From Undibacterium_A arcticum (lineage in GTDB: Bacteria > Pseudomonadota > Gammaproteobacteria > Burkholderiales > Burkholderiaceae_D): a stretch of DNA of 64,000 nucleotides. Positions within the stretch are counted from its first letter, which is position 1; the number at the start of each line of letters is the position of its first letter. The position numbers and the translations under genes were made by a program. This document shows positions 37,169-47,300 of the stretch, in pieces. The stretch lies in the NCBI RefSeq assembly GCF_042660705.1, contig NZ_JBHSUQ010000001.1; one strand, given 5' to 3'. Below the pieces are notes generated by a model. The model saw only the letters and a program-made list of their open reading frames with translations. It was not told where the DNA came from and did not search any database.

Positions 37169-37498
37169 CTCGGCGGGGCTTGAATACCTGCAGCAGCAAA
37201 CACCGCGCGCCTGTGGGCGCTGGCGGGATTGCGCTGCCGTTGGGCCAGCACCAGAGCAGCAACGGAATTTGGTGCCATTCATTGATTGCAATAAAGCAGC
37301 CCCTGGATGGTCTGCGGCCCCGATTTATCGGTGCCGGGGAGCGGCCAGATTTAAACTGTATAATGCCGCTGGAACCGAAGTGTTCCGAATTTGCTCCAAA
37401 TAACAGTCAAAAACACCACAAACCACGCCAACGCGTGATCTTGAGGCGGCCGGAAACGACGGCCGCGCCTCAACACTCACCAGTGCCATTACTTATAT
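37169..37498. other. Leader region upstream of rhlE
   Basis: About 330 bases with no gene. It contains a TATAAT (37359-37364) that is a plausible -10, and a strong hairpin close to the rhlE start, listed separately. Confidence 0.45.
37441..37473 (+). promoter_or_regulatory. Stem-loop in the rhlE 5' leader
   Basis: TTGAGGCGGCCG and CGGCCGCGCCTCAA pair with a two-base bulge around GAAACGA, 25 bases before the rhlE ATG. A stable stem here could control translation of the helicase or mark processing. There is no U tract, so it is not a classical terminator. Confidence 0.5.
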
Positions 37499-39055
37499 AT
37501 GCCGGAAACACAGCCAGTCACGACGCTATCCATTCCGCCAGCCGTCCGTTTTGAAGATTTCGGGCTTGCGCCCGATATTTTGCGCGCGCTTGCCGATCAG
37601 GGTTACATCCATCCAACGCCGATCCAGGCCGAGGCGATTCCTATCGTATTGCAGGGTCGCGATGTGATGGGTGCGGCGCAGACCGGGACCGGCAAGACCG
37701 CCGGCTTTGCGCTGCCGATCATTCAGTTGCTGCTGGCCAAAGCCAGCAACAGCGCGTCGCCGGCGCGCCATCCGGTGAGGGCGCTGATCCTGGTCCCGAC
37801 GCGTGAATTGGCGGTGCAGGTCGCGGAAAACGTGAAGGCATATTCGCAGCACACGCCGCTGCGTTCGCTGGTCGTGTTCGGCGGCATGGACATGGCGCCG
37901 CAAACGGTGGCCTTGCGCGCCGGGGTCGAGATCGTGATCGCGACCCCGGGCCGCTTGCTGGACCATGTGCAGCAAAAGACCGTCAGCCTGGCGCAGACCG
38001 AGATTCTGGTGATGGACGAAGCGGACCGCATGCTCGACATGGGCTTTTTGCCGGACCTGCAGCGCATCATCAACCTGTTGCCGAAACAGCGGCAGAACCT
38101 GATGTTCTCGGCCACGTTCTCGCCCGAGATCAAGAAGCTGGCATCGACTTTCCTGCAAAACCCGGTCACGATCGAAGTCGCGCGCAGCAATGCGACCGCC
38201 GATAACGTGACGCAGATCGTGTACAAGGTCGAAGAAGAAGCCAAGCGCGACGCGGTGTCGCACATCATCCGCGAGCGTGGCCTGAAGCAGGTGCTGGTGT
38301 TTTCCAACACCAAGATCGGTGCGTCGCGGCTGTCGAGCCATTTGGAGCGGGAAGGCGTCAAAGCCACCGCGATCCATGGCGACAGGTCGCAGCAGGAACG
38401 GATGGCGGCGCTGGAAGCGTTCAAGCAGGGCACGATCGAAGTGCTGGTGGCGACCGACGTCGCCGCGCGTGGCCTCGATATTACCGAGCTGCCGTGCGTG
38501 ATCAATTTCGATCTGCCATATAACGCCGAAGACTATGTGCACCGGATCGGTCGTACCGGTCGCGCCGGCGCGTCGGGCGATGCGATTTCGCTGTATTCCG
38601 ACAAGGATGAGCGTCTGCTGATCGATATCGAAAAGCTGATCAAGCACAATATCGCGAAACTGGACATACCGGGCTTTGTCGCCCCCAGCCGTGGCAGCCG
38701 CCGTGTCGGCAGCGAGCGCGGCGGTGAACGCAACGACCGAAGCAGCGCGCGCCCGCGCCGTGACGACGGTGACTCGCGCTTGTCTCCGTCCCCCTCGTCA
38801 TCCTCGTCTCCTTCGTCATCATCCTATCAGCAGCGCGGTTCGGCCGAGCGTAGTTCCTACCGAACCGGCTTCGTGCCGCGCCAGGACAAAGTCGATCCGT
38901 GGTTCCTGAAACCGTACGAACCATCGGTTGCCGCGGTACCCGCCAGCAACCGCGACCAAGGCAATGCCGCACTACCCGGTGCTGCAACGGCGGACAAGCC
39001 GCAAAAGAATCAAGTCGCCGCATTGCTGGGCGGCAGTCCAAAGCGCGGCGGCTAG
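37499..39055 (+). CDS. rhlE: DEAD-box RNA helicase RhlE family
   Basis: 518 aa. All helicase motifs are visible: F-x-DFGL...PTPIQAEAIP (Q motif), AQTGTGKT (I), PTRELA (Ia), TPGRLLD (Ib), DEAD (II), SAT (III), ARGLDI (V), HRIGRTGRAG (VI). A low-complexity basic/Ser-rich tail (SPSPSSSSSPSSSS, then RSSYRTGFVPRQDKVDPWF) follows the core, as in RhlE proteins. It unwinds RNA in ribosome assembly and mRNA decay. Intact. The last four bases overlap the convergent gluQRS end. Confidence 0.93.
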   Translation: MPETQPVTTLSIPPAVRFEDFGLAPDILRALADQGYIHPTPIQAEAIPIVLQGRDVMGAAQTGTGKTAGFALPIIQLLLAKASNSASPARHPVRALILVPTRELAVQVAENVKAYSQHTPLRSLVVFGGMDMAPQTVALRAGVEIVIATPGRLLDHVQQKTVSLAQTEILVMDEADRMLDMGFLPDLQRIINLLPKQRQNLMFSATFSPEIKKLASTFLQNPVTIEVARSNATADNVTQIVYKVEEEAKRDAVSHIIRERGLKQVLVFSNTKIGASRLSSHLEREGVKATAIHGDRSQQERMAALEAFKQGTIEVLVATDVAARGLDITELPCVINFDLPYNAEDYVHRIGRTGRAGASGDAISLYSDKDERLLIDIEKLIKHNIAKLDIPGFVAPSRGSRRVGSERGGERNDRSSARPRRDDGDSRLSPSPSSSSSPSSSSYQQRGSAERSSYRTGFVPRQDKVDPWFLKPYEPSVAAVPASNRDQGNAALPGAATADKPQKNQVAALLGGSPKRGG

Positions 39056-39920
39056 TCCCCGAACCGCTTGCTCCAGGCCGCAATCGCCAGCGGCCAGAAT
39101 TGCGCAATCGATTCCACAGCGTCGATCGTCAGGCCGAGAAATCGCGCCGCCGATTGCAATTCCGCCAGACCGTGCGCCAGGTTCAGGGCCGCCGCGCCGG
39201 TCTGCTTTGACAGTTTTTCTCCCGCCTCATTGACCATTACCGGCATGTGCAGATAGCGCGGCGTCGGTACGCCCAGCAGGCGCTGCAGATGGATCTGGCG
39301 CGCCGTTGAAGCGAGCAGGTCGGCGCCACGCACGACGTGCGTAATCGCTTGCTCCGCGTCATCGACCACGAACGCCAATTGGTAAGCCCAGAAGCCGTCG
39401 GCCCGCTTCAATACGAAATCGCCCGACTCCATGGCCAGGTGCTGGCTCGGCGGCCCGTACCACCGGTCCGTCCAGCTGATGCAGTCGTCACCCTCATCGG
39501 GCACCCGCAGACGGAAAGCGCGCGCCACCTTGCCGGCCGCCAGACCATGGCGGCAAGTGCCCGGATAGACTGCGGCGCCGTCGAACGCTATGCTCAGCTG
39601 CGAGTCGGCGATTTCGCGCCGGCTGCAACCGCAGGCATAAACGGCGTGACCGAGGCGCGTCAGGGCGGCGCGATACAGTTCCTGACGCCGGCTCTGCCAC
39701 ACCACTGCGCCATCCCATCGCATATCCAGCGCCCGCAGCGTCTGCATGATCGCTGCTGCCGCGCCGGGCACGGTGCGCGCTTGGTCGATGTCCTCGATCC
39801 GCAGCAGCCAGCGGCCGCGGTGCGCCCTGGCGTCGAGATAGCTCGCCATGGCGGTCACCAGCGAACCCCGGTGCAAGGGGCCGGTGGGGAGGGGGCAAAA
39901 CGTCCGATGTAATCTTTCAT
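39052..39920 (-). CDS. gluQ: Glutamyl-Q tRNA(Asp) synthetase GluQRS (frameshift near start)
   Basis: ~289 aa truncated glutamyl-tRNA synthetase paralogue that charges queuosine-34 of tRNA(Asp). The natural ATG is at 39920 (MKDYIGRFAPSP). One added base in the CCCC run near 39887 gives SPTGPLHRGSLVTAMASYLD with the class-I HIGH-equivalent. Further motifs are LLRIEDID, the zinc-site Cys CGCSRRE with CRHG, and the KMSKS-equivalent EKLSKQTGA. Without the correction, translation would have to start internally at 39876 and lose the ATP site. Confidence 0.88.
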
Positions 39921-39995
39921 GGTGGCTGCTGCGGAATTTTGCGCAAGGATTATGCCTGATTTCGGGTCACTGTTTGCGGCGTGCAGCCATCCGCA

Positions 39996-40928
39996 TCAGA
40001 GCGCCGGATCGAGACCCAGCAGGCGGCGCTGGGTGACCGGATCGGCCAACTGGGTCAGGAACCATTTCATCCCCTTGCCTCGCGCGGCGCTGCTGCGCCA
40101 CGCGTACTGACTGGCCGCGCCGGGCCTGGATTCGATGGTCTTTTTTTCGATCAGGCGGCCTGCCGCCAGATGCGGCGCGGCCAGGATCCGCGGCAGATGC
40201 CCGCAGCCGAGGCCGGCCAGTTGCGCCGCCAGCTTGTCGTTGATCGATGGCACGGTCAGCGTCTCCTGGCCGCTCAGCAGGCCGGCAGTCATGCCCGGCC
40301 CGTTGCGGCTGGTGTCGCCGACCGCGACCGCACGGTGGCGCTGCATCACATTCGCGGTCAGCGGCTCCGGTTCGCGCGCCAGCGGATGCTCGGGTGCGAC
40401 CGCATAAATCCATTCGATTTCGCCCAGCGCCCGGGTCTGGAACTTGCCGCTCATCTGGATCAGGTCCGGCCCGCCATAGCCGGCGCCGATCGCCAGATCG
40501 GCGGCGCCGGACAGCAGCGATTCCCAGGTTCCGCCCAGCACCTCATAGGAAAAGCGCAGTCGGGTGCCGGCCGCTTCCCGATCGAAGGCGGCGATCAGCG
40601 GCAGCACGTGTGCGAACGGAATAATACCGTCCAGCACGATCCGCAACTCGACTTCCCAGCCGGTTGCGGTGCGCTTGACGCGCTGTTCGAGCTCCTCTGC
40701 CAGGTGCAGCAGATGGCGCCCTTCGGCCAGCAATTCCTGGCCGGCCGCCGTCAGCTTGGCGCGGTGGCCGCGACGATCGAACAGCAGCACGTCGAGGTCG
40801 CCTTCCAGCTTGCGCACGCTGTAAGTCAGCGCCGACGGCACCCGGTCGAGCGCGGCCGCGGCAGCGGCAAAGCTACCCTTGCGGTCGATCGTGTCGATGA
40901 TCTGGAGCGCTTCAAGAGTCAGGTTCAT
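39996..40928 (-). CDS. LysR-family transcriptional regulator
   Basis: 310 aa from MNLTLEALQIIDTIDRKGSF (an upstream in-frame ATG at 40946 adds six residues). The N-terminal HTH is (FAAAAAALDRVPSALTYSVRKLEGDLDVLLFDRRG), followed by a type-2 periplasmic-binding-like effector domain. It is divergent from pirin, DoxX and the flavodoxin-type quinone reductase and is the probable activator of that module, an arrangement common in Burkholderiales. Confidence 0.9.
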   Translation of the reverse strand: MNLTLEALQIIDTIDRKGSFAAAAAALDRVPSALTYSVRKLEGDLDVLLFDRRGHRAKLTAAGQELLAEGRHLLHLAEELEQRVKRTATGWEVELRIVLDGIIPFAHVLPLIAAFDREAAGTRLRFSYEVLGGTWESLLSGAADLAIGAGYGGPDLIQMSGKFQTRALGEIEWIYAVAPEHPLAREPEPLTANVMQRHRAVAVGDTSRNGPGMTAGLLSGQETLTVPSINDKLAAQLAGLGCGHLPRILAAPHLAAGRLIEKKTIESRPGAASQYAWRSSAARGKGMKWFLTQLADPVTQRRLLGLDPAL

Positions 40929-41064
40929 GGCAGAGTTCTTATTCAAATAATTTCAATAATTTATCCGAATTCAGGACCTTTTGCTGAACCGGATCAACCG
41001 CTATAGTGTGTGATTATCGCTGTGAAGGCACTGAAATCAGAGCACAGACAACAGGAGCAAAAAT

Positions 41065-41763
41065 ATGATCGAGTTACGCAAGAGTGAAGATCGCGGCCAT
41101 GCCCAACACGGCTGGCTCGAATCCGATCACAGTTTTTCGTTTGCCGATTATTACGATCCGCAGCACATGGGCTTCGGCGCCTTGCGCGTGATCAACGACG
41201 ATCGCATCGCCCCCGGCATGGGTTTCGGCACCCACGGTCATCGCGATATGGAGATCATCACCTATGTGCTGGAAGGCGAGATCGGGCACCAGGACAGCAT
41301 GGGCAACGGCAGCGTGATCCGGCCGGCGACGTGCAGAAAATGAGCGCCGGCAGCGGCGTGCGTCATTCGGAATTCAACCCGTCCAGCAGCAACCGGACCC
41401 ACTTGCTGCAAATCTGGATCGAGCCGAATGTCACCGGGATCACGCCGGAATACGAGGAAAAGCGGTTTGAAGCGGCCCGACAAGCGCGGCCAGTTGCGCT
41501 TGGTCGCCAGTCCGGACGGGCAGGGCGGTTCGACCACTATCCATCAGGACGCGCGCCTGTATGTCGGCCTGTTCGACGGCAATGAACGTGCTAGCATGAA
41601 ATTGCCGGCCGGACGCCGCGCCTATGTGCATCTGGCGCGCGGCGAACTGGACGTCAACGGCATCGCGCTGAAGGCCGGCGATGCCGTGACGCTCAGCGAC
41701 GAGGCGCAACTGGAATTGAGCCAGGGCCGGCAGGCGGAAGTATTGGTGTTCGATCTGGTCTGA
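41065..41763 (+). CDS. Pirin family protein (two frame breaks)
   Basis: ~233 aa bicupin. The N-terminal cupin is well conserved (HAQHGWLESDHSFSFADYYD and GFGTHGHRDMEIITYVLEGE, the metal-binding His/Glu). The frame breaks near 41325 (one extra C gives SVIRPGDVQKMSAGSGVRHSE) and near 41475 (returning to DKRGQLRLVASPDGQGG...). Bacterial pirins often have quercetinase-like activity or modulate central metabolism. AGGAGC precedes the ATG. Confidence 0.85.
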
Positions 41764-41789
41764 CGATTTGCAACAACAATCAACAATAG

Positions 41790-41960
41790 GTATCTCGATT
41801 AATTGGTTTGTCGTCCCAGCGAACGCTGGGACCCAGTGGCGTATGTTGCCTCTCGTTTAGCCTTAGAACGGCGCGTTTCCTGTCAGATCAAGCATTAACG
41901 GTGAGTGACGAAAGACGCTGGGTTCCAGCGTTCGCTGGAACGACTCGGATTTGAATTAAT
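41790..41960. repeat. Dispersed intergenic repeat, copy A
   Basis: Starts TATCTCGATTAATTGG and ends CGACTCGGATTTGAATTAA. Inner inverted segments are GTCGTCCCAGCGAACGCTGG and CCAGCGTTCGCTGGAACGAC. Shares these ends and a central block (CGTTTCCTGTCAGATCAAGC) with three copies at 54.3-54.9 kb. Non-coding; sits between pirin and doxX. Confidence 0.85.
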
Positions 41961-42015
41961 AGGGACGCCCAATAATCAAGCAATATCCATGAACCATAAT
42001 CAACAAGGAAAAATC

Positions 42016-42411
42016 ATGAACCCCAATCTGAAAAATGGCGCCGCCCTCGTGGGCCGCTTGCTGCTGGCACTGCTATTCGTGCTCTCCGGTTTTCAAAAAA
42101 TCACCGGTTACAGCGGCACCGCCAGTTATATGGCGAGCGCCGGCCTGCCCATGATCGGCCTGCTGCTGCCGTTGACGATCTTGATCGAATTCGGCGGTGG
42201 TCTGCTGCTCGTGATCGGCTGGCAGACTCGCTGGGTGGCGCTGGTCATGTTCCTGTTCCTGATCCCGGTTACCCTGACCTTCCATAACGTGGCGGCCGAT
42301 CCGACCCAGATGGTCATGCTGCTGAAGAACGCGGCCATCATGGGCGGCATGTTGCAGCTGTTCGCGTTCGGCGCCGGCGCCTGGAGTGTGGACGGGCGTC
42401 GTCCTTCTTGA
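42016..42411 (+). CDS. DoxX family membrane protein
   Basis: 131 aa with four membrane helices, the DoxX fold (NGAALVGRLLLALLFVLSGF, QKITGYSGTASYMASAGLP, GGGLLLVIGWQTRWVAL). The start is at MNPNLKN, just after an AAGGAAAAA purine tract. DoxX proteins accompany quinone and thiosulfate redox enzymes. It stands between pirin and the flavodoxin-type reductase under the divergent LysR regulator, a recurrent stress module. Confidence 0.88.
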   Translation: MNPNLKNGAALVGRLLLALLFVLSGFQKITGYSGTASYMASAGLPMIGLLLPLTILIEFGGGLLLVIGWQTRWVALVMFLFLIPVTLTFHNVAADPTQMVMLLKNAAIMGGMLQLFAFGAGAWSVDGRRPS

Positions 42412-42536
42412 TGTGTCAGGGGCGGCCACCGCCCCGGACCGTTTCCCCAGCAATTCCAGAAATCCGTCCGGTCGTCCTCATTCGTGAGCGACCGGCGTTA
42501 CCCCCGCAAGTCCCCAATTTGATGAAAGGAAAAACC

Positions 42537-43106
42537 ATGAGTAAAGTTGCCATCGTCTACCATTCCGGCTACGGCCACACCAAAAAGCAGGCCGAGGCTG
42601 TCCTCGCCGGCGCCGCGTCGGTCACGACCGCCGCGCTGATCGCGATCGACGCTGACGGTAATCTGAGCGAAAGCGAATGGGACGTGCTGAAGGCCGCCGA
42701 CGCCATCGTATTCGGTTCGCCGACCTACATGGGTTCGGTGTCGTGGCAGTTCAAGAAATTCGCCGACGCGTCGTCCAAACAATGGTTTTCACAGGTCTGG
42801 AAAGACAAGATCGCGGCCGGCTTCACCAATTCCGCGACCATGAACGGCGACAAGCTGTCGACGCTGCACTACATGTTCACGCTGTCGATGCAGCACAGCA
42901 TGATCTGGGTCGGTACCGGCATGATGCCGTCCAACAGCAAGGCTGCCGAGCGCAACGACCTCAACTACGTCGGTTCGTTCGCCGGCGCGATGGCGCAAAG
43001 CCCGTCCGATTCATCGCCGGAAGAAGGCCCGCTGCCAGGCGATCTGGAAACCGCAAGGCAGTTCGGCAAGCGGGTCGCCGAGACGGCCGGTAAGTTACAT
43101 AAATAA
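42537..43106 (+). CDS. Flavodoxin-type NAD(P)H:quinone oxidoreductase (WrbA-like)
   Basis: 189 aa FMN protein. The phosphate loop is YHSGYGHTKKQAEAV; FGSPTYMGSVSWQFKKFAD and VWKDKIAAGFTNSATMNGDK are WrbA-type flavin and dimer motifs. It reduces quinones by two electrons, avoiding semiquinone radicals. The start at 42537 follows AAAGGAAAAACC. It ends the pirin-doxX operon and is followed by a strong terminator. Confidence 0.88.
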   Translation: MSKVAIVYHSGYGHTKKQAEAVLAGAASVTTAALIAIDADGNLSESEWDVLKAADAIVFGSPTYMGSVSWQFKKFADASSKQWFSQVWKDKIAAGFTNSATMNGDKLSTLHYMFTLSMQHSMIWVGTGMMPSNSKAAERNDLNYVGSFAGAMAQSPSDSSPEEGPLPGDLETARQFGKRVAETAGKLHK

Positions 43107-43161
43107 GTGCACAAATAAGTGGTGAAAATGCGGTCGTAAAGGCCGTGGCAGCGTTACCCGA

Positions 43162-43197
43162 AAAAAAGCCCGCCGGCAATGCCAGGTGGGCTTTTTT
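43162..43197 (+). terminator. Rho-independent terminator of the pirin/doxX/quinone reductase operon
   Basis: AAAAAAGCCCGCC pairs with GGTGGGCTTTTTT around GGCAATGCCA. The symmetrical A and T tracts would let it work on both strands. Confidence 0.9.
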
Positions 43198-43341
43198 GCA
43201 TCGATAAGAAATTATGAAGGGAGTATGCTTAATACATGGCCTGAGGCCCATGTATCCATTGCGGAAAAAATAATACTGATGCCAGTATTTGTTTTACTGA
43301 AATCCTGCCGACAGCACACCCGGACCCATGTCAGCGGGCAT

Positions 43342-44226
43342 TCAAGCAGCCGCTGGTGCGCAATGCGGGCAGGATAGGCCGGCCACATAGTCCGGCGACA
43401 ACTGCTCGCGTGGCGTGACCACGGCATCGCACGCCACGCAGTGTGCGCTCAGGGTCGGCTCCAGCTTCGGATTGAGCGCGGTCCGATGGTCGAACACGAA
43501 ACAGTCGCCGTCGTAATGCGCGCCGCCGACTTCCTCGAAATATTTCAAGATCCCGCCATCGAGCTGATACACGCTGTCGTAACCGACGTTTTTCATGTGG
43601 ATCGCCGCCTTTTCGCAGCGGATGCCGCCGGTGCAGAAGGTCACCAGCGTCTTGCCTGCCAGTTCCTCCTTGCGCGCCGCGACCACGGCCGGGAAATCGC
43701 TGAATTTGTCGATCCGGTAATCGATCGTGTTGCGGAAAGTGCCGACGTCGACCTCGAACGCATTGCGCGTATCGAGCATCGCGACCGGTTTGCCGGCATC
43801 GTCATGGCCCTGATCCAGCCAGCGCTTGAGCGTTGGCGCATCGACCGCCGGCGCCCGGCCCAGCTCGGGTTTGATCAGCGGCATCTTCATCGTGATGATC
43901 TCGCGCTTGAGCTTGACCAGCATGTGCTTGAACGGCTGCTCGGCGGAGAGACTTTCCTTGACCTCGATATCGGCAAAGCGCTGATCGTCCCGCAGCCAGG
44001 CCAGGAATCGGTCGATCTGCGGGCGCGCGCCTGCCAGAAACAGGTTGATCCCTTCCGGGCTGAGCAGAATCGTCCCTTTTAAGCCCAGTTCGTTGCACAA
44101 AGCGAGAAATTGCGGGCGCTTTTCGACGCTATCGTCGACGCTGACGAACTTGTAGGCGGCGATGTTGACAAATGGCGCGGCGCCGGGGTCGTGCTGCAGT
44201 GCGGTGGTGGTGCCAGTGGCTTGCAT
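43342..44226 (-). CDS. trhO: tRNA uridine-34 hydroxylase TrhO (rhodanese-like, YceA)
   Basis: 294 aa. An N-terminal acylphosphatase-like domain (FVNIAAYKFVSVDDS..., GTILLSPEGINLFLAG) is followed by a rhodanese domain with the active-site Cys in TFCTGGIRCEKAA and a C-terminal Cys cluster (HCVACDAVVTP, LSCPHCAP). TrhO makes 5-hydroxyuridine at the wobble base using oxygen. It is divergent from dnaE with 110 bases between. Intact. Confidence 0.93.
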   Translation of the reverse strand: MQATGTTTALQHDPGAAPFVNIAAYKFVSVDDSVEKRPQFLALCNELGLKGTILLSPEGINLFLAGARPQIDRFLAWLRDDQRFADIEVKESLSAEQPFKHMLVKLKREIITMKMPLIKPELGRAPAVDAPTLKRWLDQGHDDAGKPVAMLDTRNAFEVDVGTFRNTIDYRIDKFSDFPAVVAARKEELAGKTLVTFCTGGIRCEKAAIHMKNVGYDSVYQLDGGILKYFEEVGGAHYDGDCFVFDHRTALNPKLEPTLSAHCVACDAVVTPREQLSPDYVAGLSCPHCAPAAA

Positions 44227-44337
44227 GATGCGATTTCAATAAGATGGGACAGGTAAAGGGGCAGTGCGCATTATAAACTTGTCCGCCACCGCGTTCCGAT
44301 GGTCCAGCGCAACGGGTCGAACGGGTAAAATAGCGCG

Positions 44338-47300
44338 ATGAGCTCTCCGCAATTTACCCACCTCCGCCTGCATTCCGAATATTCGATCGTCGATGGCCTG
44401 GTGCGCCTCGATGAAGTGGTCAAAGTTGCCTTTGAAGACGGTCAGGCAGCGCTTGCCATCACCGATCTGGCTAACCTGTTCGGCATGGTCAAGTTTTACA
44501 AAGCCGCCCGTGGCAAGGGCATCAAGCCGATCATCGGCTGCGATGTCTGGATCAGCAACGACGACAACCGCGACAAGCCGTCGCGTCTGTTGCTGCTGGT
44601 CAAGAACCGCACCGGCTATTTGCAGTTGTGCGAATTGCTGTCGCGCGCCTGGCTCGACAACCAGCATCGCGGCCGCGCCGAAATCCGCGCCGAATGGTTG
44701 CAGGGGCTGCTGGACCTGCAACAGCAGGGCCAGGAAGCCGGCCTGATCGCCTTGTCCGGCGCCCAGTCCGGCGACGTCGGCATCGCGATCGACAACGGCA
44801 ACCTGGCCGCGGCGCAGCGTTGCGCCGAACGCTGGGCGCAGATTTTCCCGGGCCATTTTTACCTCGAGATCCAGCGCGCCGGCCAACCGAACATGGAGCC
44901 GCATCTGCGGCAGGCGGTCGCGCTGGCTGCCAAGCTGGGCCTGCCGGTGGTGGCCACTCATCCGGTGCAATTCGTGTCGAAGGACGAATTCACCGCGCAC
45001 GAGGCCCGCACCTGTATCGCCGAAGGCGAGATGCTGGCCAATACGCGCCGCGTGCGCCGCTTCAACGAGCAGCAATGCTTCAAGACCCAGGCTGAAATGG
45101 TCGCGCTGTTCGCCGATCTGCCGGCCGCGGTCCAGAACACGCTGGAGATCGCCAAACGCTGCAACCTGACGCTGGAGCTGGGCAAGCCCAAGCTGCCGGA
45201 CTTCCCGACACCGGACGGTGTGACCATCGACGAATTCCTGGTGCTGGAAGCCCAGCAGGGTCTGGAACAGCGGCTGCTGCAGCTGTATCCCGACGAGGCC
45301 AGGCGCGCCGCAGAGCGCCCGCGCTACGAGGCGCGCCTGAAGTTCGAGACCGACACCATCATCAAGATGGGCTTTCCCGGCTACTTCCTGATCGTGGCCG
45401 AATTCATCCGCTGGGCCAAGGAAAACGGCGTGCCGGTGGGACCCGGCCGCGGCTCCGGCGCCGGTTCGCTGGTCGCGTATTCGCTGCTGATTACCGACCT
45501 CGATCCGCTCGAGTACAACCTGCTGTTCGAGCGCTTCCTGAATCCGGAACGGGTCTCGATGCCCGACTTCGACATCGACTTTTGCCAGGAAGGGCGCGAC
45601 CGCGTGATCCAGCACGTCAAGGATCTGTATGGCAAGGAGGCGGTGTCGCAGATCGCCACCTTCGGCACCATGGCGGCCAAGGGCGCGATCCGCGACGTCG
45701 GCCGCGTGCTCGATTTCGGTTACAACTTCTGCGACGGCATTTCCAAGCTGATCCCGTTCAAGCCGGGCAAGCACGTGACGATTGCCGACGCCATCAATGA
45801 AGAACCGGCGCTGGCCGAGCGGCTGGAAAACGAGGAAGAGGTCAAGCAGCTGCTGAACCTGGCGCAGCAGGTCGAAGGCATCGCGCGCAACATCGGCATG
45901 CATGCCGGCGGCGTGCTGATCGCGCCCGGCAAGCTGACCGATTTCTGTCCGCTGTACACCCAGGGCGGCGATTCCGGCGTGGTGTCGCAGTACGACAAGG
46001 ACGACGTCGAGGCGGTCGGTCTGGTCAAGTTCGACTTTCTGGGGTTGACCACGCTGACGATTCTCGACCGCGCGGTACGCTATATCAAGCAACTCGATCC
46101 GGCGCTGGCCGAGTTCGATCTGGCCAAGCTGCCGCTGAACGACCGGCCCTCGTACGAGCTGCTGACCAAGGCCAAGACGGTCGCGGTATTCCAGCTGGAA
46201 AGCCGCGGCATGCAAGGCATGCTGAAAGATGCGCGGCCCGACCGTTTCGAGGACATCATCGCGCTGGTCGCGCTGTACCGGCCGGGACCGATGGACCTGA
46301 TCCCCGATTTCTGCAAGCGCAAGCACGGCGAGCGTTTCGAATATCCCGATCCGCGCACCGAAGGCATCCTGTCCGAAACCTACGGCATCATGGTGTATCA
46401 GGAGCAGGTGATGCAGATGGCGCAGGTGGTCGGCGGTTACTCGCTCGGCGGCGCCGACTTGCTGCGACGCGCGATGGGCAAGAAGAAAGCGGAAGAGATG
46501 GCCGAGCACCGCCAGATTTTCCGTGACGGCGCGGCCAAGGATGGCTTGTCGGAAGCCAAGGCCGACGAGATCTTCGACTTGATGGAAAAGTTCGCCGGCT
46601 ACGGCTTCAACAAGTCGCACGCCGCCGCCTACGCCTTGCTGTCGTATCACACCGCGTTCCTGAAGGCGCATCACCCGGCCGCGTTCATGGCAGCCAACTT
46701 GTCGCTGGCGATGGACGACACCGACAAGATCAAGATCCTGGTCGAAGATGCGCTCGATGTCTGCGGCCTGACGCTGCTGCCGCCCGATATCAACCAGTCC
46801 GATTACCGCTTCATCCCGGTCGGCGAGCCGCCCAGCGTCAGCAAGAAAAAGGTCACACAGATTCGCTACGGCCTCGGCGCCGTCAAGGGTTCGGGCCAGA
46901 GCGCGATCGAGGCCATCGTCGCGGCGCGCAAGGACGGACCGTTCATCAGCCTGTTCGACTTCTGCAAGCGGGTCGACAAGCGCCAGATCAATCGCCGCAC
47001 CATCGATTCGCTGATCAAGGCCGGCGCCTTCGATTGCCTCGGCGTCGATCGCGCGATCCTGCTGGCCTCGGTCGGCTTTGCGATGGACGTGGCGGAGCAG
47101 GCCGAAGCATCGAGCAACCAGGTCAGCCTGTTCGGCGGCGACGACAGCGACATGGTGCCGCCGCCGGAATACCTGAAGGTCGCGCCCTGGACCGATAAGC
47201 AAAAGCTGACCGAAGAAAAATCGGCGCTCGGCTTCTACCTGTCCGGCCATCTGTTCAATGCCTACGCAGTCGAGGCGCGCAAGTTCGCCCGCACCCGGCT

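Noticed and set aside
44236..47250. A 1004-codon open frame antisense to dnaE
   Set aside because: Its translation is His/Gln/Asp-rich with no family features and it lies exactly opposite the clear dnaE coding frame. It is a GC-bias shadow.
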